Numbered from the stretch's first letter, positions 1 through 6,128 are shown. The stretch: 8,688 nucleotides of DNA from Candidatus Campbellbacteria bacterium RIFCSPLOWO2_02_35_12 (GCA_001774455.1 MFAC01000032.1:250-8937); one strand, 5' to 3'. Numbers and translations are program-made. Notes: a model not told the origin generated them from the sequence alone.

Positions 1-54
1 TACATTACACTTTGAATTACAGGTTAAATTTTAATTCAAGATTACTAATGAGAT

Positions 55-81
55 TGAAACTTTTTTATAATTTTACTCGTT
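55..81 (+). promoter_or_regulatory. Candidate ECF-sigma-type promoter of the sigma factor gene
   Basis: TGAAAC at 55-60 is followed by a 17-nt spacer that begins with six T residues, then CGTT at 78-81. This resembles the ECF promoter class known from Bacillus subtilis SigW/SigM (TGAAAC, 16-17 nt, CGTA/CGTC, with a T-tract just after the -35). Transcription would start near 88-90, giving a leader of about 28 nt before the ATG at 117. ECF factors often transcribe their own gene, so autoregulation is the natural reading. It is inferred by motif match only; promoter specificity in this phylum is not established. Confidence 0.4.
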
Positions 82-107
82 GTAAAAGTTAAGAAGGTCG
101 ATATAAT
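80..107 (+). promoter_or_regulatory. Candidate housekeeping (sigma70-type) promoter of the sigma factor gene
   Basis: TTGTAA at 80-85, a 16-nt spacer, and a perfect TATAAT at 102-107. The -35 matches consensus at four of six positions. Transcription would begin near 114, leaving only about three bases before the ATG at 117, so a transcript from here would be close to leaderless unless translation starts at the internal ATG at 150. It overlaps the -10 part of the upstream ECF-like promoter, so the two could not be occupied at once. Confidence 0.45.
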
Positions 108-116
108 ACATTTATA

Positions 117-701
117 ATGAAAGAAGATAAATTACGGAACAATTTCAATATGGAAAAAAGCGACGAAGAAATCTTATTTTTATCGGCGCGACAGCCATAC
201 CTTTTTGGCATTCTACTGGACAGATATCAGAATGCTTTTATAAGAAAAGCGGAATCTGTGCTTCACAATAGAGAAGACGCTGAAGATGTCGTGCAAGAAA
301 CATTTGCGAAAATTTACGCAAACGCAGAACGTTTTCGGGTTCAAGAAGGAGCATCTTTTAGTTCTTGGGGATATAAAATACTGCTCAACACTTCTTTTAC
401 GAGATATCAAAAAATAAAAAAACACCGCAACTCGGTGTTTAATCCGGACCCCGAGTGGTATGAAGTTATGGCTGATACGAATACGAAGCAGTTTGAAAAG
501 AAGGAATTAAAAAATTATATTATTTCCGTCCTGTCAAAAATGCCGGAACATTTAAGCAAAGTTTTGCGTCTGCATTTTATTGAAGGCAGACCGCAGGAGG
601 AAATTGCTAAAATAGAAGGAGTATCAATTGGCGCCATAAAAACAAGAGTTCATCGCGCCAAAAAAGAATTTAGAAAAATCAATGCGGTAATCTGCAATTA
701 A
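117..701 (+). CDS. RNA polymerase sigma factor, ECF / sigma-70 family
   Basis: A 194-residue protein with the two domains of an extracytoplasmic-function sigma factor and no extra regions. Sigma region 2 spans about residues 27-97, including the core-binding stretch DAEDVVQETFAKIY (54-67) and the -10-contacting helix near NTSFTRYQKIKKHR (91-104). Region 4 spans about 133-187, with the helix-turn-helix EEIAKIEGVSIGAIKTRVHR that would read the -35 element. The length is typical of the family. The protein would bind core RNA polymerase and direct it to a small regulon. The start is uncertain: ATG at 117 lacks a well-spaced Shine-Dalgarno sequence (AAGAAGG at 91-97 is 19 nt away) and ATG at 150 (residue 12) is a plausible alternative; both keep region 2 intact. 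The next gene, a small membrane protein 80 nt downstream, may be co-transcribed, as no strong terminator lies between them. Confidence 0.93.
   Translation: MKEDKLRNNFNMEKSDEEILFLSARQPYLFGILLDRYQNAFIRKAESVLHNREDAEDVVQETFAKIYANAERFRVQEGASFSSWGYKILLNTSFTRYQKIKKHRNSVFNPDPEWYEVMADTNTKQFEKKELKNYIISVLSKMPEHLSKVLRLHFIEGRPQEEIAKIEGVSIGAIKTRVHRAKKEFRKINAVICN
409..440 (-). terminator. Minus-strand intrinsic terminator inside the sigma factor gene
   Basis: AAACACCG (420-427) and CGGTGTTT (433-440) form a perfect 8-bp stem around a 5-nt loop. On the minus strand the stem is followed at once by a T-rich run (four T, one A, six T), the standard form of a rho-independent terminator. On the plus strand no T run follows, so the sigma mRNA would not be stopped. 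It lies at codons about 98-108. It could stop antisense transcripts arriving from the recA side, since no terminator is visible right after recA. It could also be accidental, given lysine AAA codons next to a hairpin. Confidence 0.5.
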
Positions 702-781
702 GATATAGGCCGTCTAATAAATTGAATATGGCAATATACCGTAAATTGCGAAATTTAAAAAATATAAGATAAAAAAAACAT

Positions 782-1120
782 ATGGATAATGTTTTAAAAA
801 AAAGAATAATGAGAAGAATTTACGCAATATATATTCTTCGTAAAATTTTCAGCAACATTGCATTTAAGATATACATTGGAGCGGCGCTTTTATATGGCGT
901 AAAAGTATTTGTAAATATTGCCGCTGTGGCTGATAATATGCCGAAGTGGAGCAATGTGGCGGGACTTTATAATTTTATGTCCTATTCTATAATAAATACG
1001 GAGCTTGCCGTGCAGTTTATAGTATTTGGTTTAGCGGCTCTTATTGTATGGACGATGAGAGATGCAATAAAGAGTATTTTTGCGCGTGAAATACGCGGTT
1101 CAATGCGGAAAGTCCGCTAA
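782..1120 (+). CDS. Small two-helix membrane protein, possible partner of the sigma factor
   Basis: A 112-residue protein that I do not recognise by family. A strongly basic N-terminus ([16 protein letters not shown], 6-21) precedes a hydrophobic helix at about 26-48; a second helix lies at about 75-92 ([18 protein letters not shown]), and the tail is again basic ([20 protein letters not shown]). By the positive-inside rule both ends face the cytoplasm and about 25 residues including a PKW motif are outside. It lies 80 nt after the ECF sigma gene on the same strand, the place where anti-sigma factors are often encoded, but it has no zinc-binding or recognisable anti-sigma domain and its cytoplasmic parts are short. 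A regulatory role is therefore guesswork from position. No Shine-Dalgarno sequence precedes the ATG. Its TAA overlaps the recA TAG on the other strand. Confidence 0.75.
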   Translation: MDNVLKKRIMRRIYAIYILRKIFSNIAFKIYIGAALLYGVKVFVNIAAVADNMPKWSNVAGLYNFMSYSIINTELAVQFIVFGLAALIVWTMRDAIKSIFAREIRGSMRKVR

Positions 1121-1134
1121 GCGGAAAGTTTTTT
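1113..1134 (+). terminator. Weak plus-strand terminator at the convergent gene ends
   Basis: TCCGC (1113-1117), the TAA stop as a three-base loop, and GCGGA (1121-1125) form a 5-bp GC-rich hairpin, followed three bases later by six T residues (1129-1134). It would end the sigma factor / membrane protein transcript inside the last codons of recA. A second GCGGAAAGT copy at 1105-1113 could compete for the CCGC arm. No matching T run follows on the minus strand, so it would not terminate recA. Confidence 0.4.
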
Positions 1135-2121
1135 ACGGATTTCTTTGAGTATTTGTTCCGCGGTTTTTTTATTTTCTTTCAGATATTGCCGAGCCGCGTC
1201 GTATCCTCTGCCAAGTTTTTCCTCTCCGGCGCTGTATGACGCTCCCGACTTCTGAACTATCTCATATTTTTCACCAAGCGCCAAAAGTTCTCCTTCGCGG
1301 GAAATTCCTTCATTATACATAAGGTCAAACTCCGTTACTTTGAAAGGAGCGGCAACTTTATTCTTTACCACTCTTACTCTCACACGGCCACCCATCACCT
1401 CATCTCCTTTTTTAATCTGGGCGATTCTTCTTATGTCCAATCGCACAGAAGTGTAAAATTTAAGCGCTTTGCCTCCTGTCGTAGTTTCCGGATTTCCAAA
1501 CATCACGCCTATCTGCATTCTTATCTGGTTTATAAATATAATAATTGTCTTTGATTTCGCGACTATTGCGGTTAATTTGCGAAGCGCTTGCGACATCAAT
1601 CGCGCCTGCTTTCCCACATGGTGCGCCCCCATATCGCCTTCTATTTCGTCTTTCGGAGTCAATGCCGCGACAGAGTCAATTACAATAACATCAATTTTCC
1701 CCGAGCGAACAAGCGACTCTGTAATTTCAAGCGCCTGTTCTCCTGTGTCCGGTTGGGAAATAAGAAGCTCTTCTGTCTTTATGCCCAACTTCTTTGCGTA
1801 TTCCGGGTCCATCGCATGCTCTGCGTCAATAAACGCGCATATACCGCCTTTTTTCTGCGCTTCGGCTATCGCATGAAGAGCGAGTGTTGTTTTTCCCGAT
1901 GATTCTGGTCCGAATATTTCAATTATTCTTCCACGCGGAAACCCTCCGATACCAAGCGCCCAATCAAGACCAATTGAGCCGGTCGGAATAGCGTCAACAT
2001 TTACTCTTGGTGTTTCCCCGAGTTTCATTATGGATTCTTCGCCAAACTTTGTCTTAATTTCTTTAATCGTATCATCAATACTTGAACCGCTCTTTTTTGG
2101 TGGTATTTTTGTTTTTGCCAT
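1117..2121 (-). CDS. recA: Recombinase RecA
   Basis: A 334-residue RecA, the ATP-dependent strand-exchange protein that forms filaments on single-stranded DNA in homologous recombination and triggers LexA-type repressor cleavage where an SOS response exists. Visible hallmarks: Walker A GPESSGKT at 71-78, the catalytic glutamate in [10 protein letters not shown] (E101), Walker B VIVIDS at 145-150, loop L1 around [16 protein letters not shown] (159-174), and loop L2 starting at [20 protein letters not shown] (198-217). The C-terminus ends in basic EIRKKLSA, without the long acidic tail of Escherichia coli RecA (353 residues); that tail normally damps activity. No intein is present. It is the last gene of a leftward cluster, 20 nt after the Ig-like protein gene. 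No LexA-like palindrome or Shine-Dalgarno sequence is evident upstream, and no terminator follows. Confidence 0.98.
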   Translation of the reverse strand: MAKTKIPPKKSGSSIDDTIKEIKTKFGEESIMKLGETPRVNVDAIPTGSIGLDWALGIGGFPRGRIIEIFGPESSGKTTLALHAIAEAQKKGGICAFIDAEHAMDPEYAKKLGIKTEELLISQPDTGEQALEITESLVRSGKIDVIVIDSVAALTPKDEIEGDMGAHHVGKQARLMSQALRKLTAIVAKSKTIIIFINQIRMQIGVMFGNPETTTGGKALKFYTSVRLDIRRIAQIKKGDEVMGGRVRVRVVKNKVAAPFKVTEFDLMYNEGISREGELLALGEKYEIVQKSGASYSAGEEKLGRGYDAARQYLKENKKTAEQILKEIRKKLSA

Positions 2122-2141
2122 AATTTGCGTTTAAATTACTT

Positions 2142-2483
2142 TTAATAAATAAGTTCCAATTTTTTTTGAATTTCTCTACCAAATCTGTCAACCGCTTTAA
2201 TCATTATTATATTATATCCGCGGGATAGGAGCAATTTTTCGCTAAATACGCCATTATCATCCGTAAATATTTGTTTATCATTCATACTTATATAAGATAT
2301 ATTTTTCGCAATACCTTTTATTTCAATTAAAGATTCTCTCAGATGAGAGCCGTTTATCGGCGTTTTTATTTTTATTATCGGACCTATTATTATATTTCTT
2401 GCTTGAAATATAATATATCCGAATATTGTAATTGCGAAAAATATTAAAATACCTGATAGCAGAATCTTTTTTGGATTTTTCAT
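2142..2483 (-). CDS. Membrane-anchored Ig-like domain protein
   Basis: A 113-residue protein with a short basic N-terminus (MKNPKK), one membrane helix at about 7-26, and an extracellular beta-rich domain from about 36 to the end. The pattern KIKTPINGSHLRESLIEIKG, then NDKQIFTDDNGVFSEKLLLSRGYNIIMIKAVDRFGRE, matches the small Ig-like fold seen in the B domain of glucodextranase and in many adhesive or cell-wall proteins (a P-x-N-G opening, an 'element / D-x-x-G-x-F' hairpin, then 'G-x-N-x-I-x-I-K-A-x-D-x-x-G'). Family assignment is by motif recall. It is probably a non-enzymatic surface or wall-binding module. It sits between ftsK and recA with 20-nt gaps on both sides, so it is almost certainly co-transcribed with them. 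Its link to DNA segregation or repair is unknown. No Shine-Dalgarno sequence is visible. Confidence 0.85.
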   Translation of the reverse strand: MKNPKKILLSGILIFFAITIFGYIIFQARNIIIGPIIKIKTPINGSHLRESLIEIKGIAKNISYISMNDKQIFTDDNGVFSEKLLLSRGYNIIMIKAVDRFGREIQKKLELIY

Positions 2484-2503
2484 TATTAGATTAAATTTGA
2501 AAT

Positions 2504-4756
2504 TTATATTTTCTGCTGTTCATCGGCAATTTTCTCATCGGTGGTATATTCATTTTTATCGGGATTTTTTTCAAGAATTTTTCTTGTTTTCGCGCCGTCA
2601 GCGGGTCCAATTACGCTTTTTTCTTCAAGTATGTCCATAAGGCGCGCCGCGCGCGAATATCCGATACGAAGTTTTCTTTGAAGATACGATGTAGATGCTT
2701 TACCGGCTCGTATTACGATATTTTTAGCTTCTTCATAGTATTCATCTTCTTCGTCACCCGCATTGTTTTCAAGGATTGATTCAAACACGGCATTGTTGTT
2801 TATGTCGCGCGCGCCGTCTACGGAAAGGTTAATTTCGCTTTGCGCGTCATCGCCGTAATTCTTTATCAGATATTTTACGACTTTTTTTACTTCATCTTCA
2901 GATATAAAAGCGGTCTGCAATCTTTTTGGTTTGGACATATCCCCGGATAAATAAAGTATATCTCCAGCCCCGAGTAATTTTTCCGCTCCCGAACTGTCCA
3001 AAATAGTTCTGGAATCAATTTGCGAAGCCACTTGCAGAGCGATTCGCGAAGGAATATTCGCTTTTATAAGTCCGGTGATAACATTTACCGAAGGTCTTTG
3101 TGTTGAAAGAACAAGATGTATTCCAACGGCGCGGCTCATTTGCGCGAGCCGCACCACCGCGGATTCAAGCTCTCTCGGATACATTTGCATAATATCCGCG
3201 AGTTCATCCATTATGATTAAGATATACGGCATTTGGTCAATTTCTTTCACATCCTCGCTGTCTTGTTTTTTCGGAAATTCAGATATGTATTTATGATACG
3301 AATCTATGTCTCGCGAAGAATTTTTCTCAAGTATTTCATATCGTCTTTCCATTTCTTTACCAGCCCATTTCAGAGCCAATATCGCTTTCTTGGCGTCAGT
3401 TATCACAGGAGTGAGAAGATGCGGGATATTATTATACAGCGTAAGTTCCACCCGTTTAGGGTCAATCATTATAAACCGTAATTGTTGGGCGGAATTTCTA
3501 AACAATAATGAGTTTATAATAGTATGAATAGAAACTGATTTTCCCGACCCCGTGGCGCCGGCTATAAGCAGATGCGGCATCTTTGCCAAATCCGCGAAAT
3601 ACGATTGACCCGCAATATCTTTTCCAAGCGACACAAGAAGCGGTTTGATGGATTTCTGATATATTTCGGAAGAGAGCAGGGTAGACAGACCGACTGTTGT
3701 TTTCGCTGTATTCGGCACTTCAATACCGACAAGCGACCTTCCTGGTATCGGCGCTTCTATTCGGACAGGATGCGCCGCAAGCGCCAATTCAAGGTTATTT
3801 TGCAACCCTATTATTTTAGACAATCGCACGCCTTCTGCGGGCTTTAGTGCATATCTGGTAACGCTCGGACCTATTGATATTTCATCCACCTGAACATCAA
3901 CGCCGAAATTTTGAAGAGTTCTTCTGATTATATTCGCATTCGCTTTAATGTCTCCGACTCCGGGTTTACCTCTGTCTTTTTCAAGCAGAGAGAGCGGAGG
4001 AGGCGTATATGAGCCGACTTGTATTTGTTTCATTTGTATTATCTCCCCATTATTTTTATTTTCTCCCAATCCGAATATGTTTTTTATTGTTGATTTTTTC
4101 TTTTCGTCTTCTTTTTCATTATATTCGGTTTTTGTTTTCTCTTTATCATCTTCTTCAATTTCTGCTTCTTTTTTATCCCCATTATTTTCATCATAAAATT
4201 CGTATTCTTTTTGTTCTTCCCACGAATTTTTTTTGCTAAAAATTGTTTTCAATGATTCAAGCGACGGCAATTTTGCTTCAAACAATACCAATATGGATAT
4301 CATTGCCATTCCCCAGAGTATCATTAGTGTTACGAAAATATCAAAGAGCCCCACAAGCGGACTTACGATTATATCGCCGAATAAACCGCCTTTATTCGTG
4401 AAAACCAATTCCACAAGTCCTATACAAGACAAAAAGAAAACCGCTACGCTTATTATTTTTAATCCGCCGAAAGAATTATTAAATGATTTTATAAATAAAA
4501 CCGATAATAAAAAAGATAATGCTGGAAGTATGAAATACCCAATGCCAAATAAAGAAGAAAAAAATTTAAATATGACATTGCCAATTATGCCGGCATTGTC
4601 AAACGCAGATAGTGTAAAGAATACGCCAATGATAAAAAAAAGTATGGTGAATATTCCTCTGGCAGTATCTTTTTTTAAGTCGTCAAATATCCCGGATTGT
4701 TTATTACGGTTATTTTTTTTAGTTTTTTTATTTTTATTTTTTAAAAAATTAAACAT
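2504..4756 (-). CDS. ftsK: DNA translocase FtsK/SpoIIIE
   Basis: A 750-residue septal DNA pump that moves chromosomes through the closing division septum and supports dimer resolution. The N-terminal quarter holds about four membrane helices (roughly residues 34-52, 60-90, 99-119 and 135-159). A lysine/glutamate-rich linker follows (about 175-225), much shorter than the E. coli FtsK linker and closer to SpoIIIE. The alpha domain begins near GDIKANANIIRRTLQNFGVD (268-287). The motor carries Walker A GATGSGKS (400-407) and Walker B IIMDELAD (514-521), with STQRPSVNVITG after it. The C-terminal gamma winged helix (about 674-728, YLQRKLRIGYSRAARLMDIL) would read polar guide sequences such as KOPS/SRS. 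I chose ATG at 4756; the frame extends to a TTG at 4780, which would add eight residues. It is the first gene of the leftward cluster with the Ig-like gene and recA. Confidence 0.96.
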   Translation of the reverse strand: MFNFLKNKNKKTKKNNRNKQSGIFDDLKKDTARGIFTILFFIIGVFFTLSAFDNAGIIGNVIFKFFSSLFGIGYFILPALSFLLSVLFIKSFNNSFGGLKIISVAVFFLSCIGLVELVFTNKGGLFGDIIVSPLVGLFDIFVTLMILWGMAMISILVLFEAKLPSLESLKTIFSKKNSWEEQKEYEFYDENNGDKKEAEIEEDDKEKTKTEYNEKEDEKKKSTIKNIFGLGENKNNGEIIQMKQIQVGSYTPPPLSLLEKDRGKPGVGDIKANANIIRRTLQNFGVDVQVDEISIGPSVTRYALKPAEGVRLSKIIGLQNNLELALAAHPVRIEAPIPGRSLVGIEVPNTAKTTVGLSTLLSSEIYQKSIKPLLVSLGKDIAGQSYFADLAKMPHLLIAGATGSGKSVSIHTIINSLLFRNSAQQLRFIMIDPKRVELTLYNNIPHLLTPVITDAKKAILALKWAGKEMERRYEILEKNSSRDIDSYHKYISEFPKKQDSEDVKEIDQMPYILIIMDELADIMQMYPRELESAVVRLAQMSRAVGIHLVLSTQRPSVNVITGLIKANIPSRIALQVASQIDSRTILDSSGAEKLLGAGDILYLSGDMSKPKRLQTAFISEDEVKKVVKYLIKNYGDDAQSEINLSVDGARDINNNAVFESILENNAGDEEDEYYEEAKNIVIRAGKASTSYLQRKLRIGYSRAARLMDILEEKSVIGPADGAKTRKILEKNPDKNEYTTDEKIADEQQKI

Positions 4757-4763
4757 ATAATTA

Positions 4764-4867
4764 TGAATTACGAAATACAAAAATTTAAGTCCTCAAATCG
4801 CAAAATCTCTTTATCTTCTAAATGTTTTTGCTCAAATAGACCATAAATTTTTGTATTTTGTAATTCA
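4764..4867. repeat. Inverted repeat with 24-bp arms (palindromic element A)
   Basis: Arms 4764-4787 and 4844-4867 are complementary at 23 of 24 positions, the exception being a G/T pair that would wobble in RNA; the loop is 56 nt. The right end continues as TTTTGTAATTCAAAGATAT (4856-4874), which matches 18 of 19 bases at the right end of the element at 6447-6582. The shared termini suggest a dispersed palindromic family. The repeat starts 8 nt upstream of the ftsK ATG, so its hairpin could also form in the ftsK leader. Confidence 0.75.
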
Positions 4868-4868
4868 A
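4840..4868 (-). promoter_or_regulatory. Weak candidate promoter for the ftsK cluster
   Basis: On the minus strand, TTGAAT (4868-4863), a 17-nt spacer and TATGGT (4845-4840) each match the sigma70 consensus at four of six positions. Transcription would start near 4833, giving a leader of about 77 nt. The elements fall inside the right arm of the inverted repeat, so element insertion may have supplied or altered the promoter. No better candidate was found. Confidence 0.25.
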
Positions 4869-4990
4869 AGATATTTATTAAAATAATAACATAAAAATCA
4901 TTTATATATAAAATACTCAATACGGGATGCCGAATATTTTATATTATGCCAAGTAAAAAGTTTCGTAATTTAAAAATTATTTAGAGAGAG

Positions 4991-5018
4991 TTGATTTTAT
5001 AAATGCTTATTATATAAT
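4991..5018 (+). promoter_or_regulatory. Sigma70-type promoter of the winged-HTH gene
   Basis: TTGATT (4991-4996), a 16-nt spacer and a perfect TATAAT (5013-5018). Transcription would start near 5025, leaving a leader of about 106 nt that contains most of the GACA repeat array. The first GACA copy (5020-5023) directly abuts the -10 element, a position where a bound protein would block polymerase. Confidence 0.55.
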
Positions 5019-5110
5019 GGACATATATGGCTATTATATAAACGACAAATAATCTAAAAGACAATATATATAAAAGACATAAATATTGCATACACTAAAA
5101 ATAAAGGACA
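5008..5110 (+). repeat. Array of GACA-core repeats (candidate operators) upstream of the HTH gene
   Basis: Five copies of an AT-rich motif with a GACA core, consensus about ATATAAAAGACAWAWA, have cores starting at 5020, 5044, 5060, 5076 and 5107. Three copies are exactly head to tail with a 16-bp period: 5036-5051, 5052-5067 and 5068-5083. The first two copies also share a 10-base lead TATTATATAA (5008-5017 and 5032-5041), 24 bp apart. The last copy, ATAAAGGACAACA, lies 20 nt before the start codon. This looks like iterated binding sites, most simply for the product of the gene that follows. Protein binding is inferred. Confidence 0.6.
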
Positions 5111-5130
5111 ACATTAAAGAGCAATAAATT

Positions 5131-6030
5131 ATGGAAGAAGAAAACAATATAAACAAAAGTAGAAATCTTACGGAAAAAAGTATTGAAAACGCTGAACGCG
5201 GTAATCTTTTAGAAGGCAGTCATTTATATACATTTTTATACAAAAAAGCGGAAAAACTTTCATCCGCTCTTTATATAGTTACTAATTTTATTCCGGAGAG
5301 TGAAATGCTTCGCGGTTTATTAAGAGAAAGGTCTATAAATATTTTTTCAGGGATTATAAATTTACAAAAAATGTCCTTGAAAATAAATAAATCTTTCAAT
5401 ATAAATAACGATAGCGAGGCGTCTTTGGATTCCACACTTTCTTTTATTATGGAAATAAACTCTCTGCTTGATATAGCTTTCGTTTCAGGATATATCTCTG
5501 AAATGAATTCAATGATATTAAGGCGGGAATATGTTGATTTAGGTATTCTTATAAAAACAAGAAAAGAAGATATTAAATCTGGAAACATATCGCTAACAAA
5601 AGATTTTTTCAATGTTCCTGATTTATACGAAACTTATGCTCTAAAACAAGAATTAAATAAAAATGATAAAATTGTCGCAAAAAATATAAATAGTGAACAA
5701 AAATCTATAAGACATAATAAAACCGCGGAGCTAATTTCAAAAGGACATTTTATAAAAGACATAAAAAATATAAAAAATATTGAAAAAAGACAAAAAATTG
5801 ATATTAATCCAAAGACCTCGGATATAAGACATAACAGCAGAAGAAACGCAATACTTGAATTGCTTCAAAAAGCGTCTTTTATTACCACAAAAGACGCTCT
5901 AAACACAATTCATGGATGCAGTTCTAAAACTTTGCAGCGCGAATTGCAGGCGCTTATAAATGAAGGTGTCTTAGAAAAAAAAGGCAGTAAAAGATGGAGC
6001 ATTTATAGTTTGGCGCGCCGTTTGACATAA
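5131..6030 (+). CDS. Helical-domain / winged-HTH protein, putative autoregulatory DNA-binding protein
   Basis: A 299-residue protein in three parts. Residues about 30-165 look all-helical (KKAEKLSSALYIVTNFIPES, ending near FVSGYISEMNSMILRREYVD), with no signal peptide or membrane helix. A polar lysine-rich linker follows (about 170-235), with IRHN repeated at 193-196 and 232-235. The end is a DeoR-like winged helix-turn-helix (about 236-293), with a likely recognition helix in SSKTLQRELQALINEG (264-279) and a wing at KKGSKRWSIYSL. From memory, similar proteins occur in Parcubacteria as conserved hypotheticals; I could not check this. It probably binds DNA; the helical part may dimerise or sense something. 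A promoter and GACA repeats lie upstream and more copies fall inside the linker-coding DNA. The start ATG has only a weak AAAGAG (5116-5121) before it. The surface-protein gene lies downstream beyond a long gap. Confidence 0.8.
   Translation: MEEENNINKSRNLTEKSIENAERGNLLEGSHLYTFLYKKAEKLSSALYIVTNFIPESEMLRGLLRERSINIFSGIINLQKMSLKINKSFNINNDSEASLDSTLSFIMEINSLLDIAFVSGYISEMNSMILRREYVDLGILIKTRKEDIKSGNISLTKDFFNVPDLYETYALKQELNKNDKIVAKNINSEQKSIRHNKTAELISKGHFIKDIKNIKNIEKRQKIDINPKTSDIRHNSRRNAILELLQKASFITTKDALNTIHGCSSKTLQRELQALINEGVLEKKGSKRWSIYSLARRLT
5704..5834 (+). repeat. GACA-core motif copies inside the HTH coding sequence
   Basis: Five further copies of the upstream motif lie in the DNA encoding the linker, with cores at 5711, 5744, 5758, 5789 and 5828. 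The copy at 5752-5764, ATAAAAGACATAA, is identical over 13 bases to copies at 5070-5082 (leader) and 6872-6884 (before the surface-protein gene). The copies at 5711 and 5828 read ATAAGACATAA and encode IRHN, whereas the 5758 copy is read in another frame and encodes IKDIKN. Keeping the DNA word while changing the peptide suggests selection on DNA. The region is AT-rich and lysine-rich, so some copies could be chance. Confidence 0.5.
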
Positions 6031-6073
6031 AGGACAAAACTTACCCCCCCCTCACTTGTTTTGGTATCGTTAC

Positions 6074-6128
6074 GCTTTTGTAATATTTTTAAAATATTCA
6101 ATATCCAAAGTTGAACATTTACAAAAGC
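6074..6128. repeat. Inverted repeat with 10-bp arms
   Basis: GCTTTTGTAA (6074-6083) and TTACAAAAGC (6119-6128) are perfectly complementary around a 35-nt AT-rich loop, which itself contains the near-palindrome AATATTTTTAAAATATT. No T run follows on either side, so it is not a standard terminator. It lies 44 nt after the HTH gene and could form the end of its transcript or a remnant of a palindromic element. Confidence 0.45.

Larger units (their letters stand above)
4757..5130. other. Divergent intergenic region between ftsK and the winged-HTH gene
   Basis: A 374-nt AT-rich, non-coding stretch from which ftsK is read leftward and the HTH gene rightward. The ftsK side holds a long inverted repeat (4764-4867) and a weak candidate promoter within it. 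The middle (4870-4990) is very AT-rich. It contains AGTTTCGTAATT at 4959-4970, identical to a terminal sequence of the palindromic element at 6447-6582. The HTH side holds a good promoter at 4991-5018 and the GACA repeat array. No open frame of note is present. Confidence 0.8.

Noticed and set aside
1469..1902. Two plus-strand open frames of 104 and 135 codons
   Set aside because: They lie wholly opposite recA, whose reading frame has unmistakable family motifs; they are antisense shadows.
2641..2655. GGCGCGCC palindrome in ftsK, also at 6012-6019 in the HTH gene
   Set aside because: Both encode Ala/Arg runs in conserved winged-helix regions; the GC-rich codons explain the sequence.
4233..4760. 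A 175-codon plus-strand open frame opposite the ftsK N-terminus
   Set aside because: It is antisense to the membrane and linker part of ftsK, with Asn/Lys/Ile-rich content typical of the reverse of hydrophobic AT-rich codons.
5008..5110. CRISPR-like reading of the GACA repeats
   Set aside because: The repeats are about 16 bp, directly abutting and imperfect, without unique spacers of uniform length or cas genes.
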